Origin: Datnioides undecimradiatus
Lineage: Eukaryota; Chordata; Actinopteri; Lobotiformes; Datnioididae
Assembly: GCA_008933995.1 (NCBI GenBank)
Contig: WARS01000033.1
Location: forward strand, 10,244,287 to 10,308,286
DNA length: 64,000 nucleotides
Direction: 5' to 3'
Positions 23,717 to 34,669 of the stretch are shown in pieces. Under the pieces are notes generated by a model. That model did no database searches, was not told where the DNA came from, and saw nothing but the letters and a program-made list of their open reading frames with translations. The translations under genes and the position numbers were made by a program. Position 1 is the stretch's first letter. Each line of letters begins with the position of its first letter.

Positions 23717-24224
23717 GGCGTGTCTGGATGAGGCACTGTGTGGGGACAGGTTTTGTTTACAGTTCTCCAGTAACTTAAAGTGTGCCAAATAGATTTTCCC
23801 ATCAGCGATTTATCTGACACCAAAATGCTAATAATCTGGGCAAACACGGTGAATCTTTGGCATCTCTATACAGCAAGAGACAACTGGAAACTATTCTCTG
23901 TTGCATGCCAAATTTAGAGTTTAGACATCAATTTAGCTAAGGTACAATGTTCAACTGTAAATGCATGACTATGTCTATTAGTCAACTGCCTTATTGGGCA
24001 ATCGACCGCAAATTAATAGCGGACAACATACATCTTTCTTGTTTGATCATGTAAATCATTTCCAAACATAACTGGCAAACATTTGCAGATCCATGTTTTT
24101 CCATCGTAAGGATGCTAATTGCTGGTAATTATCATGTGCAGGTCTAACGATGACGATATGAGGCGGGCTGCCATGGCGCTTTTAAAACCAGAGGACGAAG
24201 ACTGCAACCTGCTGAACAGCGGCA

Positions 24225-24300
24225 TGCTAGCATTGTCACTGTGAGCATGTTGGCGTGCAAATCTTAGCACTTAGCTTAAAGCATTGTTGCGTGTCTAGGT
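24225..24300. repeat. GCTAGCATG/TTAGCTTAAAGC dispersed fish repeat
   Basis: GGCATGCTAGCATTGTCACT, GTGAGCATGTTGGC and CTTAGCACTTAGCTTAAAGC are diverged forms of a repeat (AGCATGTTAGCATGCTAA then TTAGCTCAAAGC) scattered through fish introns. A second copy is at 59690-59815. Confidence 0.5.
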
Positions 24301-24923
24301 GCAGTTTCACAGACTCCTGCAGCCTGTCTGCAGGCGTTCAGGTGTTTCTGTTTGGTCGCCCACGTTACGCACGACAGACAGAAGATGTGTGTTTTTACAC
24401 TGAATCAACTGAACTGTGACAGCTAATATTTCGCTCACGTTCACTCAATGATGTGCCTGAAATGTGCCTGTGTAGACAACGACACGACTTGTTAGATTAT
24501 TGGTCAAAACATGCACTTTCAAGATGAGAACTTGTGGTGACAGTTTCACACATTGTTTTCATAAAACAATGGATATATAATTTAAAAAATAATCTTAGAT
24601 AGACTTTATGATAATAATCATTGTTTGTAGCCCTAAAGAATGTGAGAGAATTGCACTCTGGTTTCAGGTTATTGGAGAAACAGGACCATCAATATCTTGA
24701 AAGAAAGCAGAATAAAGCCGATCGCTGCTGGACTCCTGATTGAATACATTGCCACAGCAAGCAGCTACTGCAAACCAGACACAGTGACACAGTGAGAGCC
24801 GCTACAAAAAGGTGGAAAACCACATATAGACCTGAAGTGCATGGACAAAAACCACGGCTTACAGCTGTGCTTAACTTCTCTGCCCGCAACTTTAATGCTG
24901 TGCTCACGACCTCACTCAATAAC

Positions 24924-24924
<1 letters not shown>

Positions 24925-24954
<30 letters not shown>

Positions 24955-24955
24955 A
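24925..24955. repeat. (CA)n microsatellite
   Basis: A short GCGCGC patch is followed by a CA run of about 25 nt. It is ordinary. Confidence 0.9.
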
Positions 24956-26814
24956 AACATCTCCTGACTGACTGGAAGGCTCAGAGCCACTTAAGAGCAG
25001 TCATGAGTCACTCTCTGATGCTGATATCACCATCACCATTCCCATCAGCCCTCTCCCCTGTGGTCCTACCCGCTGAACACTCCGTGGGGATCCACTGGTT
25101 GGAAGAAAGCTCACTCCTTATGTCAAATACAGAAGACTGTTGTCTCCGGAAAGTGAATTAGTTTTCTGGTATTACTCTCCGGGGAGCAAAGCTAGCCTAA
25201 GTGAAGTGTAAAATAACACAGAAACAAAGAATAAATGCTCCCTGCTATCCGTAGCGTGGTTTAAATGAGGAACACTAATGATGCTAAGAACCTAGTTTGG
25301 TCCTTTAGGGAAACTGAAAGAAGTTTAGAGATTATTTCCAAATAAAACACCTTGTATGTTTTAGTGTTTCCCCACAGGTGCTTTATTTAGGTTGGGGTTT
25401 TTGCTTCCTTTTGCTTTTAAGCCAATGCTGACATGACAAACAGGACCATCAATAACTACACAGCCAATTTTTCAGCTCATTAAAATGAGTTTTGTGTTGG
25501 CGGCATTTATGATATATAGATATATCCTGTTATTGATTGATATTTAATTCAGGAGGCATAGTCCCATAGACTAGAGTCCCATAGTTTTCTGGCATTTAAA
25601 CCTTTCAAAATCAAATGCAAGCAAGTGAGGCCAGTGTTAGCTTGGTGTTGTAACACCAGCTGAATATGTTGCCTCCATCTCACGTAAAATTCACCTGTTT
25701 ACATGTCTACAATGTCCGTATACTATGTAGCTTGTACTGTATTGGTCAGCTTCTTGATGTAAGTCAACATGGAAATTTACCCAACCAGAATGGAATGATA
25801 AAATAACCATTATCATCATTATCATTATCATATTGTTGCCTAGGAGATCATCGTGAGTGAAATCTTGACAATGCCACACTCATGATCAGCTGCTTGTTTT
25901 CGATATGGATTTTTTAACCTTGGAAGCTTTAACTGCTAATGTGCTATAGGGAAACGTGTCAAGGTTTTTATTACTCAATCCTTTTAAAACATTTTTGCAG
26001 AGGTTACAGATATTAACATATACGATAGATTTAAAATGAACATGATCAATACATGGACTTCCTTCATGTCCAGCCACAATTCAAACATGGACATGCCTCT
26101 ATCCATCGAAGAGCACTATAGTTGTTTGTATGCTTCAACACAGCAGTTGGCCAGGTTTACAGAACTTGTGTGAATGCTGCATCTGACCAAAGACTGTCCA
26201 CCATTATCCCCATTCAAACAATTACTGCACCTGCCCTTTCTTGCTCACAAGGGGCTTTTTGTCCCACCTTCCAGTGGAGGTACTGTAAACAAGTATACTT
26301 TTGCGTTTAGACGTGGTGAGACATCACATCACACAAACACTGGCCTCCTTGTTACACTGGAAGGAAACATAATGGGACAATTATTTTACAGTATCTAGCT
26401 CTCAATATTTGGAGTACTCTTGAGTGCTGAGCATAAAGAATAAGGATTGTGTGCTTTAGGCAATTTATCTCAATACGACAATGTCAGCAACTTTAGGGAA
26501 CTTCAGGAAAAGGATGGAGGATAAGTAGGCAAGGGCAAGTGAAGGAGTGAAGTGATGTCAGAGGAGGAGGTAATGGAAGAAATTAAGGAAGAAACTCTGT
26601 GTCCTAAGCCATAAACACACACGTATGCTGTACACTGGCACACAATATGGACACACACATATGCACACTAACCGGAGAGGCGTCGGGCCAAACAAACGAG
26701 CCACAGAAATCAAATAGATTTCCTTTATCACCTTGCTGGCTCCAGCCACCAGAACATTAACACAATATTTATTGATGCTGCCACTGCTCCTGCTGCTGCC
26801 GCTGCATCATGGGA

Positions 26815-27430
26815 GTAGGAATGAGAGAGCAGAAAACAGAAAAGAGAGAGAGAAAGAAGAAATGAATAGAAAGGAGAAAAAAAGAAGGCAGAGGCTGAGG
26901 TCCAAATAATTTTCTAACTAAGCCTCCTGCTCCGTCTCCTGAAATCTGCTGACAAACAATGGAGGTGAAGTCGGAGCCAGCGAGGCTGGGGCCCTGCCAA
27001 AGAGCCAGGAGGAGGGAGCAAAAGGGGAGGACAGGTGGGAGGAGGAGGGGAGGGAGTGTAGGAGAGAGAAAGAAACACAGAGAGAGAGATAGAGGATTGA
27101 TCCATCGCACCAGTCTCCACTGCCATCAGGAGTTCATTAGCTCCTGGAAGGGAGGAAAGGAGGGATGAAAAGGAAAGAGATGGAGGATGAACACTCTGCC
27201 CTTCACTCCCAGTGACCCGGACGACCACCTCTGTTTATCTATCCAAACCTCCCCTCCTCCACCCCTCCTGTCGTCTTTCATCCCACACATTTGCTACATC
27301 TCCTCCTGTCTTCTGCCTTCTGTCCCTGTTGGCTACACCTTCCCTGTCTACACCTCTCTTAAGCTTTCTACCCCCTCACCATCTTTCATCTTCTTTTCTT
27401 TCCTTTCACACTTCCCTTTGTACCTATTAC
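26815..27430. repeat. Opposed purine tract and pyrimidine tract
   Basis: The plus strand is strongly A/G-rich at about 26815-26890 and 27000-27190, then C/T-rich at about 27228-27430. Between the purine blocks lies a less biased patch (26895-27000). Open frames here are Arg/Glu-rich or Ser/Pro/Leu-rich and are not credible proteins. Confidence 0.6.
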
Positions 27431-28617
27431 CCTTTATTCATAATCCATCTGCAAACTTTGTCTCTCAAGTCTCAAAACGCAGCTGAACAGCCATTTTCCA
27501 GACAAGAAAAGTAAAAATATATACTTTCCTTCCCTGTGCACCTCTGCGCTGCTGCCTTCTTTAATTCATTTTGATACATTTAAACATACAGTATATTAGG
27601 CGCAAATGAACTCTCCAAGGACGACACAGTGAATCGAAGGCTTCTTTCCATCTTGGATAACCGGGTGTTCAAACAGCAAAAAGGAAGGTCTGACATACTG
27701 TTTCTGTCTGTTGTTTACTCGCCCTCTCTCCCCCACAAAACACACACACACCAAGTCCTGAAACTCTTCCCATCAGGAGCTCAGGCAGCAGCTGTCAGCC
27801 TGTCCATCACTGCGCTTACTGCCTTCAGACTTTTTTCCCTGAATAAGAGTAGGAGGTAGCTGGCAGACCGAGAGAGAATAGTCTGACATTAAGGACGGGA
27901 AAAGGATCCAGAAGCTAATGAGTAATCTTTTAATAAACATTTCTGGAACATAAACTTTTTTAGGTCTGTACATCATTATATCTATTACACAGTGTTACAT
28001 TTATATATAGTAGAGCCTGAGGTCTGAGGTACTTCAAGATGCCCAATGAAAATGAAAGTCCCAGTTGGGACCTCTTGACTAAAAAGCAGCTCATCATAAT
28101 GGACATTAACAAGACAAGCTGACATATGACTTTCCATTCCTACGCACATCCTGTTCTATTTATGGTTAGCGCTGGGTTTTTTGAACTTTTTTTTGAGATC
28201 CTGTACACCGGCGCGGGTATTTTCAGTGGCTCTACCTGGTCCGACTTTTGCACAGGCCGATGTTATGCAGACTTCTACTGAAAATTATGTAGATGCATCA
28301 AAGTAAAAGGGTAAGCAGCTCCAATCCTTAAAGAAGGTTCATAAAGCTAAGAGGAGAGTCGATCAAGGACCAAGGATCTAATGAGTGTGTGAGTTATCCA
28401 TCGCGGTCATGTCTGTGTACAAAAGGTGAAAGGCTATATTATTTGATTTCTAAACTGTGCTGCTGTAACAAGCTAATTTCCCTCATGTCAGCTTAATAAG
28501 GTTTAGCTTGTCTTATATTAAGTGAAAACACGTAAAGTTTGAGTGACTTTAAAATGAGGAGAAAGTAATAAGAGATTTTCAACATAGACAGTCGCTCCGA
28601 TGAAACCGTTGACCTCT

Positions 28618-28755
28618 TTAACACCCCCGTTACTGATTCATCTGTTGATTTTTTGACTGGTCAATTAGTCTCTTAGTGTGAAAAATTTGTCAAAATCGCC
28701 TACATGTCCATCACACCTATGCAGCATCCTCGAAATGCTTGTTTTGTTTGCTTTA
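28618..28755. mobile_element. Partial copy of the ATTAATCG-type MITE
   Basis: GATTCATCTGTTGATTTTTTG, GTCAATTAGTC and ATCCTCGAAATGCTTGTTTT correspond in order to internal segments of the same common fish repeat as at 20636-20918. Both ends are missing. Confidence 0.45.
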
Positions 28756-30129
28756 TTTATGTCTCATCAAATGAGGGGAAATGAAAACACATGAATGCAT
28801 GTAAGGGAAATGAAACATGAGCTTGGTGAGATGTGCTCTAAAGATATCACTGTCAACTTGGTGTTAACAACAGAGACTTCACAGTGAACTATGACAAAAA
28901 AAAAATAAATGGATCATTAATTTTATCTAAAAAACCATCTGCTGCCCCAGAACGTTCGCAGAGAGAGGGACGCCTTTTGCAGGATGAAGACTTATGAAGC
29001 TCATTTCAATAACTCCAAAAAATCTCTCTGTGAAATATGCGTTTCCACCACTGATGTGTGCAGGTGTGCAGACTTTGTAATTATCCTTATTACTAACGAG
29101 GCTGAGTCACAGTGGCACCGCAGAAATAAAAAAAAGTCAAAATGAAAACAGAAGTCTGACGTCTTCGCCTGCCCACTGGACAGCAGGTTAGCATGCACAC
29201 GCAAGCACGCACACGCGCACACTCAAAAACTCACTAATGAGGTTCTTGGCCACAGTGGGGTCATCTACTGAAAGTAAACACACGCAGGCTAATACATACA
29301 AACATGGCTGCAGCCCTTAATCCGCCACACGGTTGGATTCATGTTGTAAAACTTGTAAAAGGTGACAAAAACTGCACTGTGAGGACAGCAAAGCAAACTC
29401 ACAAACACACAACAAAACACACAAAACAATTAAATTGATTTTTTAAAAATCATTAGCTGTTTATCAGTCAATATTTGACTGATATGAATTGATCCTGAAC
29501 ATTCTGACAGGTGTTTTTATTGTTTGTGTCATATATGGGTCCTGAATATACGTTTGCAAAATTTATATAAGAATTCAAGTTTTATTACAGCTTATTATAT
29601 TGTCCTTTATCAAAAATAATCAAGTCTAAGATTTTTTTCAGGCAGAAATTTAAATTCCTCAGTATTAATATTTAAAATCCAATATCGAGCTCTTCTCAAC
29701 TCACAGCACATGGAGCTGCACACCAACAAGAACAAACACTTGCATGGGCGCACACACACACGCGCACACACACAAATCCTCCACAGCTAGTAGTAATACC
29801 CGTACGGCCAACATGCTGGTTAGTTAGTTAGTAAGCAGAGCAGAGCACAGCAGAGAGCTGGTGACATGACAGCTAGCCAACCCGCCTGCAGGCAGCTGCA
29901 CACACACACACACACATGTATAAACCCTTGAGCTCAGTTGGTTCCCATCCCTCTTATCTGACATGGATTTCTGAATCACACACACACACACTCACACACA
30001 TTTGCCCTGCAGCCTTCTTTAGCAATGCATGTTAAAACATGTATGCACACATGTGGATGTGTGTGAGTGTGTGTGTGTGCGTTTGGAGGGGGCATGCATG
30101 TGTATGTGTGTGCGAGAGGGATTGAAGGT

Positions 30130-30270
30130 ACAGTTTATGTGACGTCAGCCGTCCATTCATGAACAGCACCCCTCCTCCTCCTCCTCCCCCTCCTCACTAC
30201 GTAGCTGCTAATGCGATACACACCGCACCACGTGGGGGTCCTTACCCCCTTTCCCGACCAATCAGAGTTC
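30130..30270. promoter_or_regulatory. Promoter-like motif cluster (CRE, E-box, CCAAT)
   Basis: Within 126 bp there are a perfect CRE palindrome TGACGTCA (30140-30147), a CACGTG E-box (30229-30234) and a CCAATCAG box (30258-30265), with a CTCC-rich run between. The local CpG content is higher than in the flanks. It could be an alternative jade2 promoter or an intronic enhancer. Direction is not established and no transcript start is visible. Confidence 0.4.
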
Positions 30271-30418
30271 AGCGCTTAACGCAGCGGACACAAATACACA
30301 CACGCTACACTACACCCCCGTCCATACACACGTGTGCGTATGTACACATGTGAGGCTTAAAAGGTCTCGAGTGCTCGAGTTTCACATGACAGGCTGTACA
30401 GTGAGAGTTAATATATGT

Positions 30419-30420
<2 letters not shown>

Positions 30421-30454
<34 letters not shown>

Positions 30455-30475
30455 TCTCTCTCTCACTCACTCACT

Positions 30476-30502
<27 letters not shown>
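30421..30502. repeat. (TC)n-(CA)n compound microsatellite
   Basis: A TC run of about 45 nt is followed by CACT units and a CA run of about 26 nt. Confidence 0.95.
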
Positions 30503-30509
<7 letters not shown>

Positions 30510-30539
30510 CTGCTTGTGCTCCAGAGTCAAAGAATGAGA

Positions 30540-30965
30540 GAAATCAAAGCAAAATTTTGATCGAGAGATGATGAGCAGATGATGAGGGGAACGATGGTGG
30601 GATGGACAGATAAAAGGTTGGAGGTGAACACAGCAGTGGAAGGATGGAACAGAGCGAAGAAGGTGAAGAAAAGAAAGGATGAGATGAAGGGATGCATGAG
30701 GAAGGAGGGGCTGAGACATGGATGACTGGCTGGAGGGCTGTCAGAAAAACGGATGTAAAATGAAAACAGCTCTCATCCCTGTTCACTTGCCTTGTAAACA
30801 ACCACTGTCTCTGGGCGAGAGAGGCGAGTCTCAAGGGAGAAAGGGAGGGAGGGAGGGGGAGAGGGGGAGAGGAGGAGAGGAGGAGAGAGCGAGGGAATGA
30901 GTGAAAACAAGATAGCACTGCATCAGGAAAGATATGAAAGACAAGAGAGGGGGATAGAGAGAGAG
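30540..30965. repeat. Polypurine tract (GGGA/GA rich)
   Basis: More than 400 bp of the plus strand is largely A and G, densest at about 30834-30900 with GGGA and GAGGA units. It makes a pyrimidine-rich transcript on the jade2 strand. The 147-codon minus-strand frame here is Ser/Pro/Leu-rich and is an artefact. Confidence 0.6.
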
Positions 30966-31011
30966 TTGTTATGCCCCCACACACCATGACTCATCTCTAA
31001 CAGGAGGAGGG

Positions 31012-31013
<2 letters not shown>

Positions 31014-31045
<32 letters not shown>

Positions 31046-31204
31046 ATAAGAGTTTGTTGAGAGTTTGAAGAGCATGCTACGTGCATCTGTGCTTGAATAT
31101 GTGCAAGAGACAGACACAATTGTTAGTGTGTGTGTGCAATTCAATCTTGTGTGTATGTGTGTGTGGGAGATGGTGATGGTGGCAGTGGGGGGGGGGGGGG
31201 GGGG
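31014..31204. repeat. (TG)n and an 18-base G homopolymer
   Basis: A TG run lies at about 31015-31044, and 18 consecutive G lie at 31187-31204. The G run can form a G-quadruplex on the plus strand and is prone to sequencing length error. Confidence 0.9.
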
Positions 31205-31319
31205 CTGTCACAACTGGGAACATTTAACAAGTCCCCAGACAATCCCAGTTTAATTGATTCAAGGCTCGAGCCAGTTCAGCTTCACATGTGCCATAAAAAA
31301 TGTTTTAAAAAGAAATCAG

Positions 31320-31480
31320 GATAAACCGCTCCATTCATTAATGATCAGCACTAATAGGCAGATATGATGCTCTTCAGCAGTTCTCCAGGCAATTATGAAG
31401 AATAGGTGGCCACAATGTGCCTGAAAATCCCACCACGCCAGAGGTAAATGCCCCACTTACACCCCATTAAACCTGCACAC
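31320..31480. promoter_or_regulatory. Candidate conserved non-coding patch
   Basis: Complex AT/GC-balanced text has several TAAT cores (CATTAATGATC, ACTAATAGG, GCAATTATGAAG). It follows simple repeats and precedes the CpG-rich promoter block. No open frame is seen. This is inference from composition alone. Confidence 0.22.
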
Positions 31481-32089
31481 ATCTGACACACCAGCATCAG
31501 CATCTGCATCCACATGCCAAATCCTTGTTTTGTTGTCCTTGTTTGTTTTTCCAGGTAAGGATGCAACAGCCGCACTTCATCCAAGCCAGGGATACAAACA
31601 GAGCTCTGACTTTGAGGAGGTAAACAACAGCCACTCCCCCCTCATCTAAAGCCAGCTAGATCTGCACAGCAGAGAGCAGGAGGAGGAGGAGGAGGAGAGG
31701 GTGAAGGAAGCAGAGAGGAGTTGCTCTAATTCCTTGATGTGTGTATGTGTGTGGTTGCGTGCTCAGCCTTCCTAAAACCAGTGCTGCCCCCCCCACCCCC
31801 ATTTTTTTTTTTTTTTAACAAGGAGTGAAGGAACCTGCATATCACCCAGGGACTGTGAACGTTTGGTGCCACTACCCTGCAGACCTGCTGCTCTCCACAC
31901 AACCTAATCATCACACAACTTCATCTCACATCCTATCGCCCCTATGTGTGTCTATACATATGCGCGCGTGTGTGTTCCAGCTTTCCTGTTTTCACATTGG
32001 CCTGCAAGTTACAACTCGCATTCCTCGCTACAGTGCTGCAAATGACCCTATTTGTTGCAATTACGCGCAAAAATAACCACGCTTGGACA

Positions 32090-33560
32090 CTCTCCAACTC
32101 CTACCCCCCTCCTTCCTAGCTCGCACACTTGATTCCCAACGGGAGGAGGGAGGGCGCGTTCACGTTACGTTTGCAGCACAACATGGTCAAGTTTACCCGG
32201 TTAATTTCGCGTCCCTGCGTGCAGGGGCTCTGGCTTCAAACTGGGTATATTTGTCCCTCCTTGTGGCGCTGCGACGCATGAAACACGTACCCGCTCCTTG
32301 ACCCACATGCAGCGCTCGGGCTAACGGCAGTGTAAGCGCCCCTGTCGCTGACTGTGACTGACAAGCCCGCTGCAAAAGTGCGTACGGAGCTGCTGCCCTG
32401 CTGCTAGCCTAGCACTGATGTAGCACTTGCACCAGCAAAGTGGACTTCAGAGCTCCTGCAACACTCCCACTTTTAGATTATAGCATTTCTGATCTGTAAA
32501 TTAGTGGTATGTGTATTTGTTTTACCTTGATCGCAGTCAGCTTCTGGCGCAGAGACGTCCTCAGTCCTGGACGGCGGGCGATTCCCAGAGATTAGGAGAT
32601 CATTGGGAGCCAGGCACATGTAGTTTTTACAGTAGAGGGTTTAGCACTAGTTCAGCTTGCCCACTCGGTGCCCTGGCAGGCTGCTAGCAGTGCTGCTAAA
32701 CAGCCCCGACTCTGTATCCACGTTGGGTGACAGGACTGTCCCTTCCCCTCCCTTCCCTTTCCCTTCCCCTCACGGTGCGTGTTGACAGCGCGTCAGCTCT
32801 GCAAAGACCGGCAGACCGAGTCCAAATCCGAAATAAAATCCAAAAGTGGCAGCCAGAGGGAGTTGCAGCCTTTCTAAGTCAACAACAACAACAACAAACA
32901 CAGTGGTGCCGCCGCTGGTCCTGCCGCTGTTCACGGTTTAGCAGGCTGCGAGGTGCGCACAACATACCGCTCACAGGAAAGCATGTCGCATTTTGCAAAA
33001 GCAGCCCAAACGTGGTGTCAAAAAAATCCGACTGTTTTCCTCTCCGGTGCCAGCGGTACGGGAGGAGGGGACGGAGAAGCAAAGGAGGAGGAGGGGTAAA
33101 AAAAAAAAAAAGAAAAAGAAAAGGATGCTTTATTTCCAAACGATGAGTCAGAAAAGATTGCGAGCCAGTTTCGCAACGTCCCTCCTTCAAAAATAAAACA
33201 TTCGGCTCTCCTCGGCTTCACTTGCTGCCTTGCCTTGCTTCCACTCCTCTACCCGGTGTACGTGCACACCGCTCTGCACAAATGCACAGGCGGGTCTTGT
33301 CTTGCAACCTCTCCCTCCCACCTCCAGAGAGAGAGAGTGAGAGGAAAAAAAAGAGAGACAACACTGAGAAAAATCAGCTCTTATCATCAGCTTGAAAACT
33401 CTTTTGGCGCCATATTTATGGCGTACTTTCAATTCAGTGTTACCGCAAGCAGCACTTCCTACTCTGAGAAATGCTAGATTACTGCGCCTCGGAGAGGAGA
33501 GGACGGGGATTGAACCTTCACCTGCCAAATCTGTCAGCGAGGCTTACTCAGTGGCAGAAA
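32090..33560 (-). promoter_or_regulatory. CpG-rich block, probable jade2 promoter
   Basis: This is the densest CpG stretch in the window, in contrast to the CpG-poor flanks, with many CGC, GCG and ACG words. Its position is what a vertebrate jade2 promoter would need: upstream of the coding exons on the minus strand, head to head with cdkn2aipnl as in mammals. A TTGGCGCCA palindrome (E2F-like) lies near 33404. No TATA box is clear on the minus strand. Confidence 0.5.
32526..32720 (-). other. jade2: Candidate jade2 5' UTR exon
   Basis: On the minus strand, GCGATCAAG is followed by gtaaaac, an acceptable donor, at 32525-32519. The exon side is GC-rich and inside the CpG block. The upstream boundary is arbitrary because no transcription start can be read. 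A second, stronger donor (CAG then gtaagt) at 33871-33866 is an alternative first-exon end. Confidence 0.35.
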
Positions 33561-34615
33561 AGTGTTGAAATGGGACACAGAAAGCTGCTTCCGGTGTCTG
33601 ATCTCTGTTTGTTCATAAATGGAGGACTTAATGCAAACAACAGTATATCACCTTCTCAAATGTTTTAAACCGTAATAATAATTATCGAAGACCTCAGAGG
33701 CTAATTTAACTGTACAAATAAAAAGGTGACTACATTTGAGAGATTTCTACAATTTGCACATCATTTTCAAAAAGTGTTTTCTTAAAACCTAAAATGTTGG
33801 CTTTATGTTCAAGTATATACCATGAGTAAAAAAAAAAACTTTGAACCTAGTTCTTGTCTCCTGCGACTTACCTGTGACTGGACTCCTGTCATCCAGGACT
33901 TGCAATTTATGGCACTTACTCAAATTCTCTCTCAATCTGTCTGTCTGTTTTAAAAGCCAGTGCTTAATTCTCACCATCACCGCTGACTTGCTGTCAAAGT
34001 AATTGGCAGCCGGAGCTTCAGTTCAAAGTGAAGGCCTGTAGTTGCACTTCACTGTAAGTGATAATATCTCTCCACCAGTGATTGATTCACTCACAGCGAT
34101 CCAAAGGGACTGGTTGGCAAGTAAATTACCTTCCTTCACATTTTCTCTAAATCTATATTTAAAGGGGCGGAGGATGTTTGATCAATGCGCAATCTACTAC
34201 CATCCACTGTCTCTAAATCAGTGTCCCCTGCCTGTTATCATGAAGAACTACATATTCTTGTACTTTCTCAACAGTCTGACATTCAGCGCACACATTTCAG
34301 TTTTTATAAGAGAATCTCATTGAGTGTGTGCAGCGTTTAACTCTGAATCCCTGCAGTGATGGACATCAGATCATTTCAGATGGGATTCATCTTTGCTCAG
34401 CCCTTTTTTTTTGTACCCTAAAATGGTCTGTCAGTACACAGACACAGAACCGGGAGACACACGTTAAAGTTAAGGTCATTGGGATGAACAAAAGGGACAT
34501 TCTTACCTGTATCAAGTGCACAGACCTGTACACTCACACAAAACCACTCATGCAGAGGCAAGGATGTCAGGTGCACAAATGCTCATATCAGCTGTATCAG
34601 GTGTCACTCAGAAAG

Positions 34616-34617
<2 letters not shown>

Positions 34618-34664
<47 letters not shown>
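34618..34664. repeat. (GA)n microsatellite
   Basis: A nearly uninterrupted AG run of about 46 nt. The frames of repeated Arg-Glu and Leu-Ser across it are artefacts. Confidence 0.95.

Positions 34665-34669
<5 letters not shown>

Larger units (their letters stand above)
10729..32525 (-). other. Probable jade2 first intron (5' UTR intron), ~21.8 kb
   Basis: The 3' end is fixed by the acceptor abutting the jade2 ATG. The 5' end is inferred from a donor in the CpG-rich block at 32.5 kb. Contents: GA/GGGA tracts near the acceptor, opposed purine and pyrimidine tracts (12.8-13.4, 15.9-16.4, 22.3-23.2, 26.8-27.4 and 30.4-31.0 kb), microsatellites concentrated at 21.0-24.0 and 30.4-31.2 kb, several MITE-like copies and promoter-like patches at 17.6 and 30.1 kb. 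No exon with protein similarity was found on either strand. Confidence 0.5.

Noticed and set aside
21572..23847. Many open frames of repeated Cys-Val, Thr-His, Leu-Ser or Arg-Glu
   Set aside because: Translations of dinucleotide microsatellites.
33400..33425. CArG-like box CCATATTTATGG
   Set aside because: It has eight A/T bases between CC and GG rather than six, so it does not fit the SRF consensus.
33500..33530. tRNA-like B-box (minus-strand GGTTCAATCC)
   Set aside because: The flanking bases do not form a T-arm stem and no A-box or acceptor stem is present.
34497..34510. Strong donor-like site on the minus strand (ACAG then gtaaga)
   Set aside because: No paired exon or acceptor could be found; such sites are expected by chance in this length of DNA.
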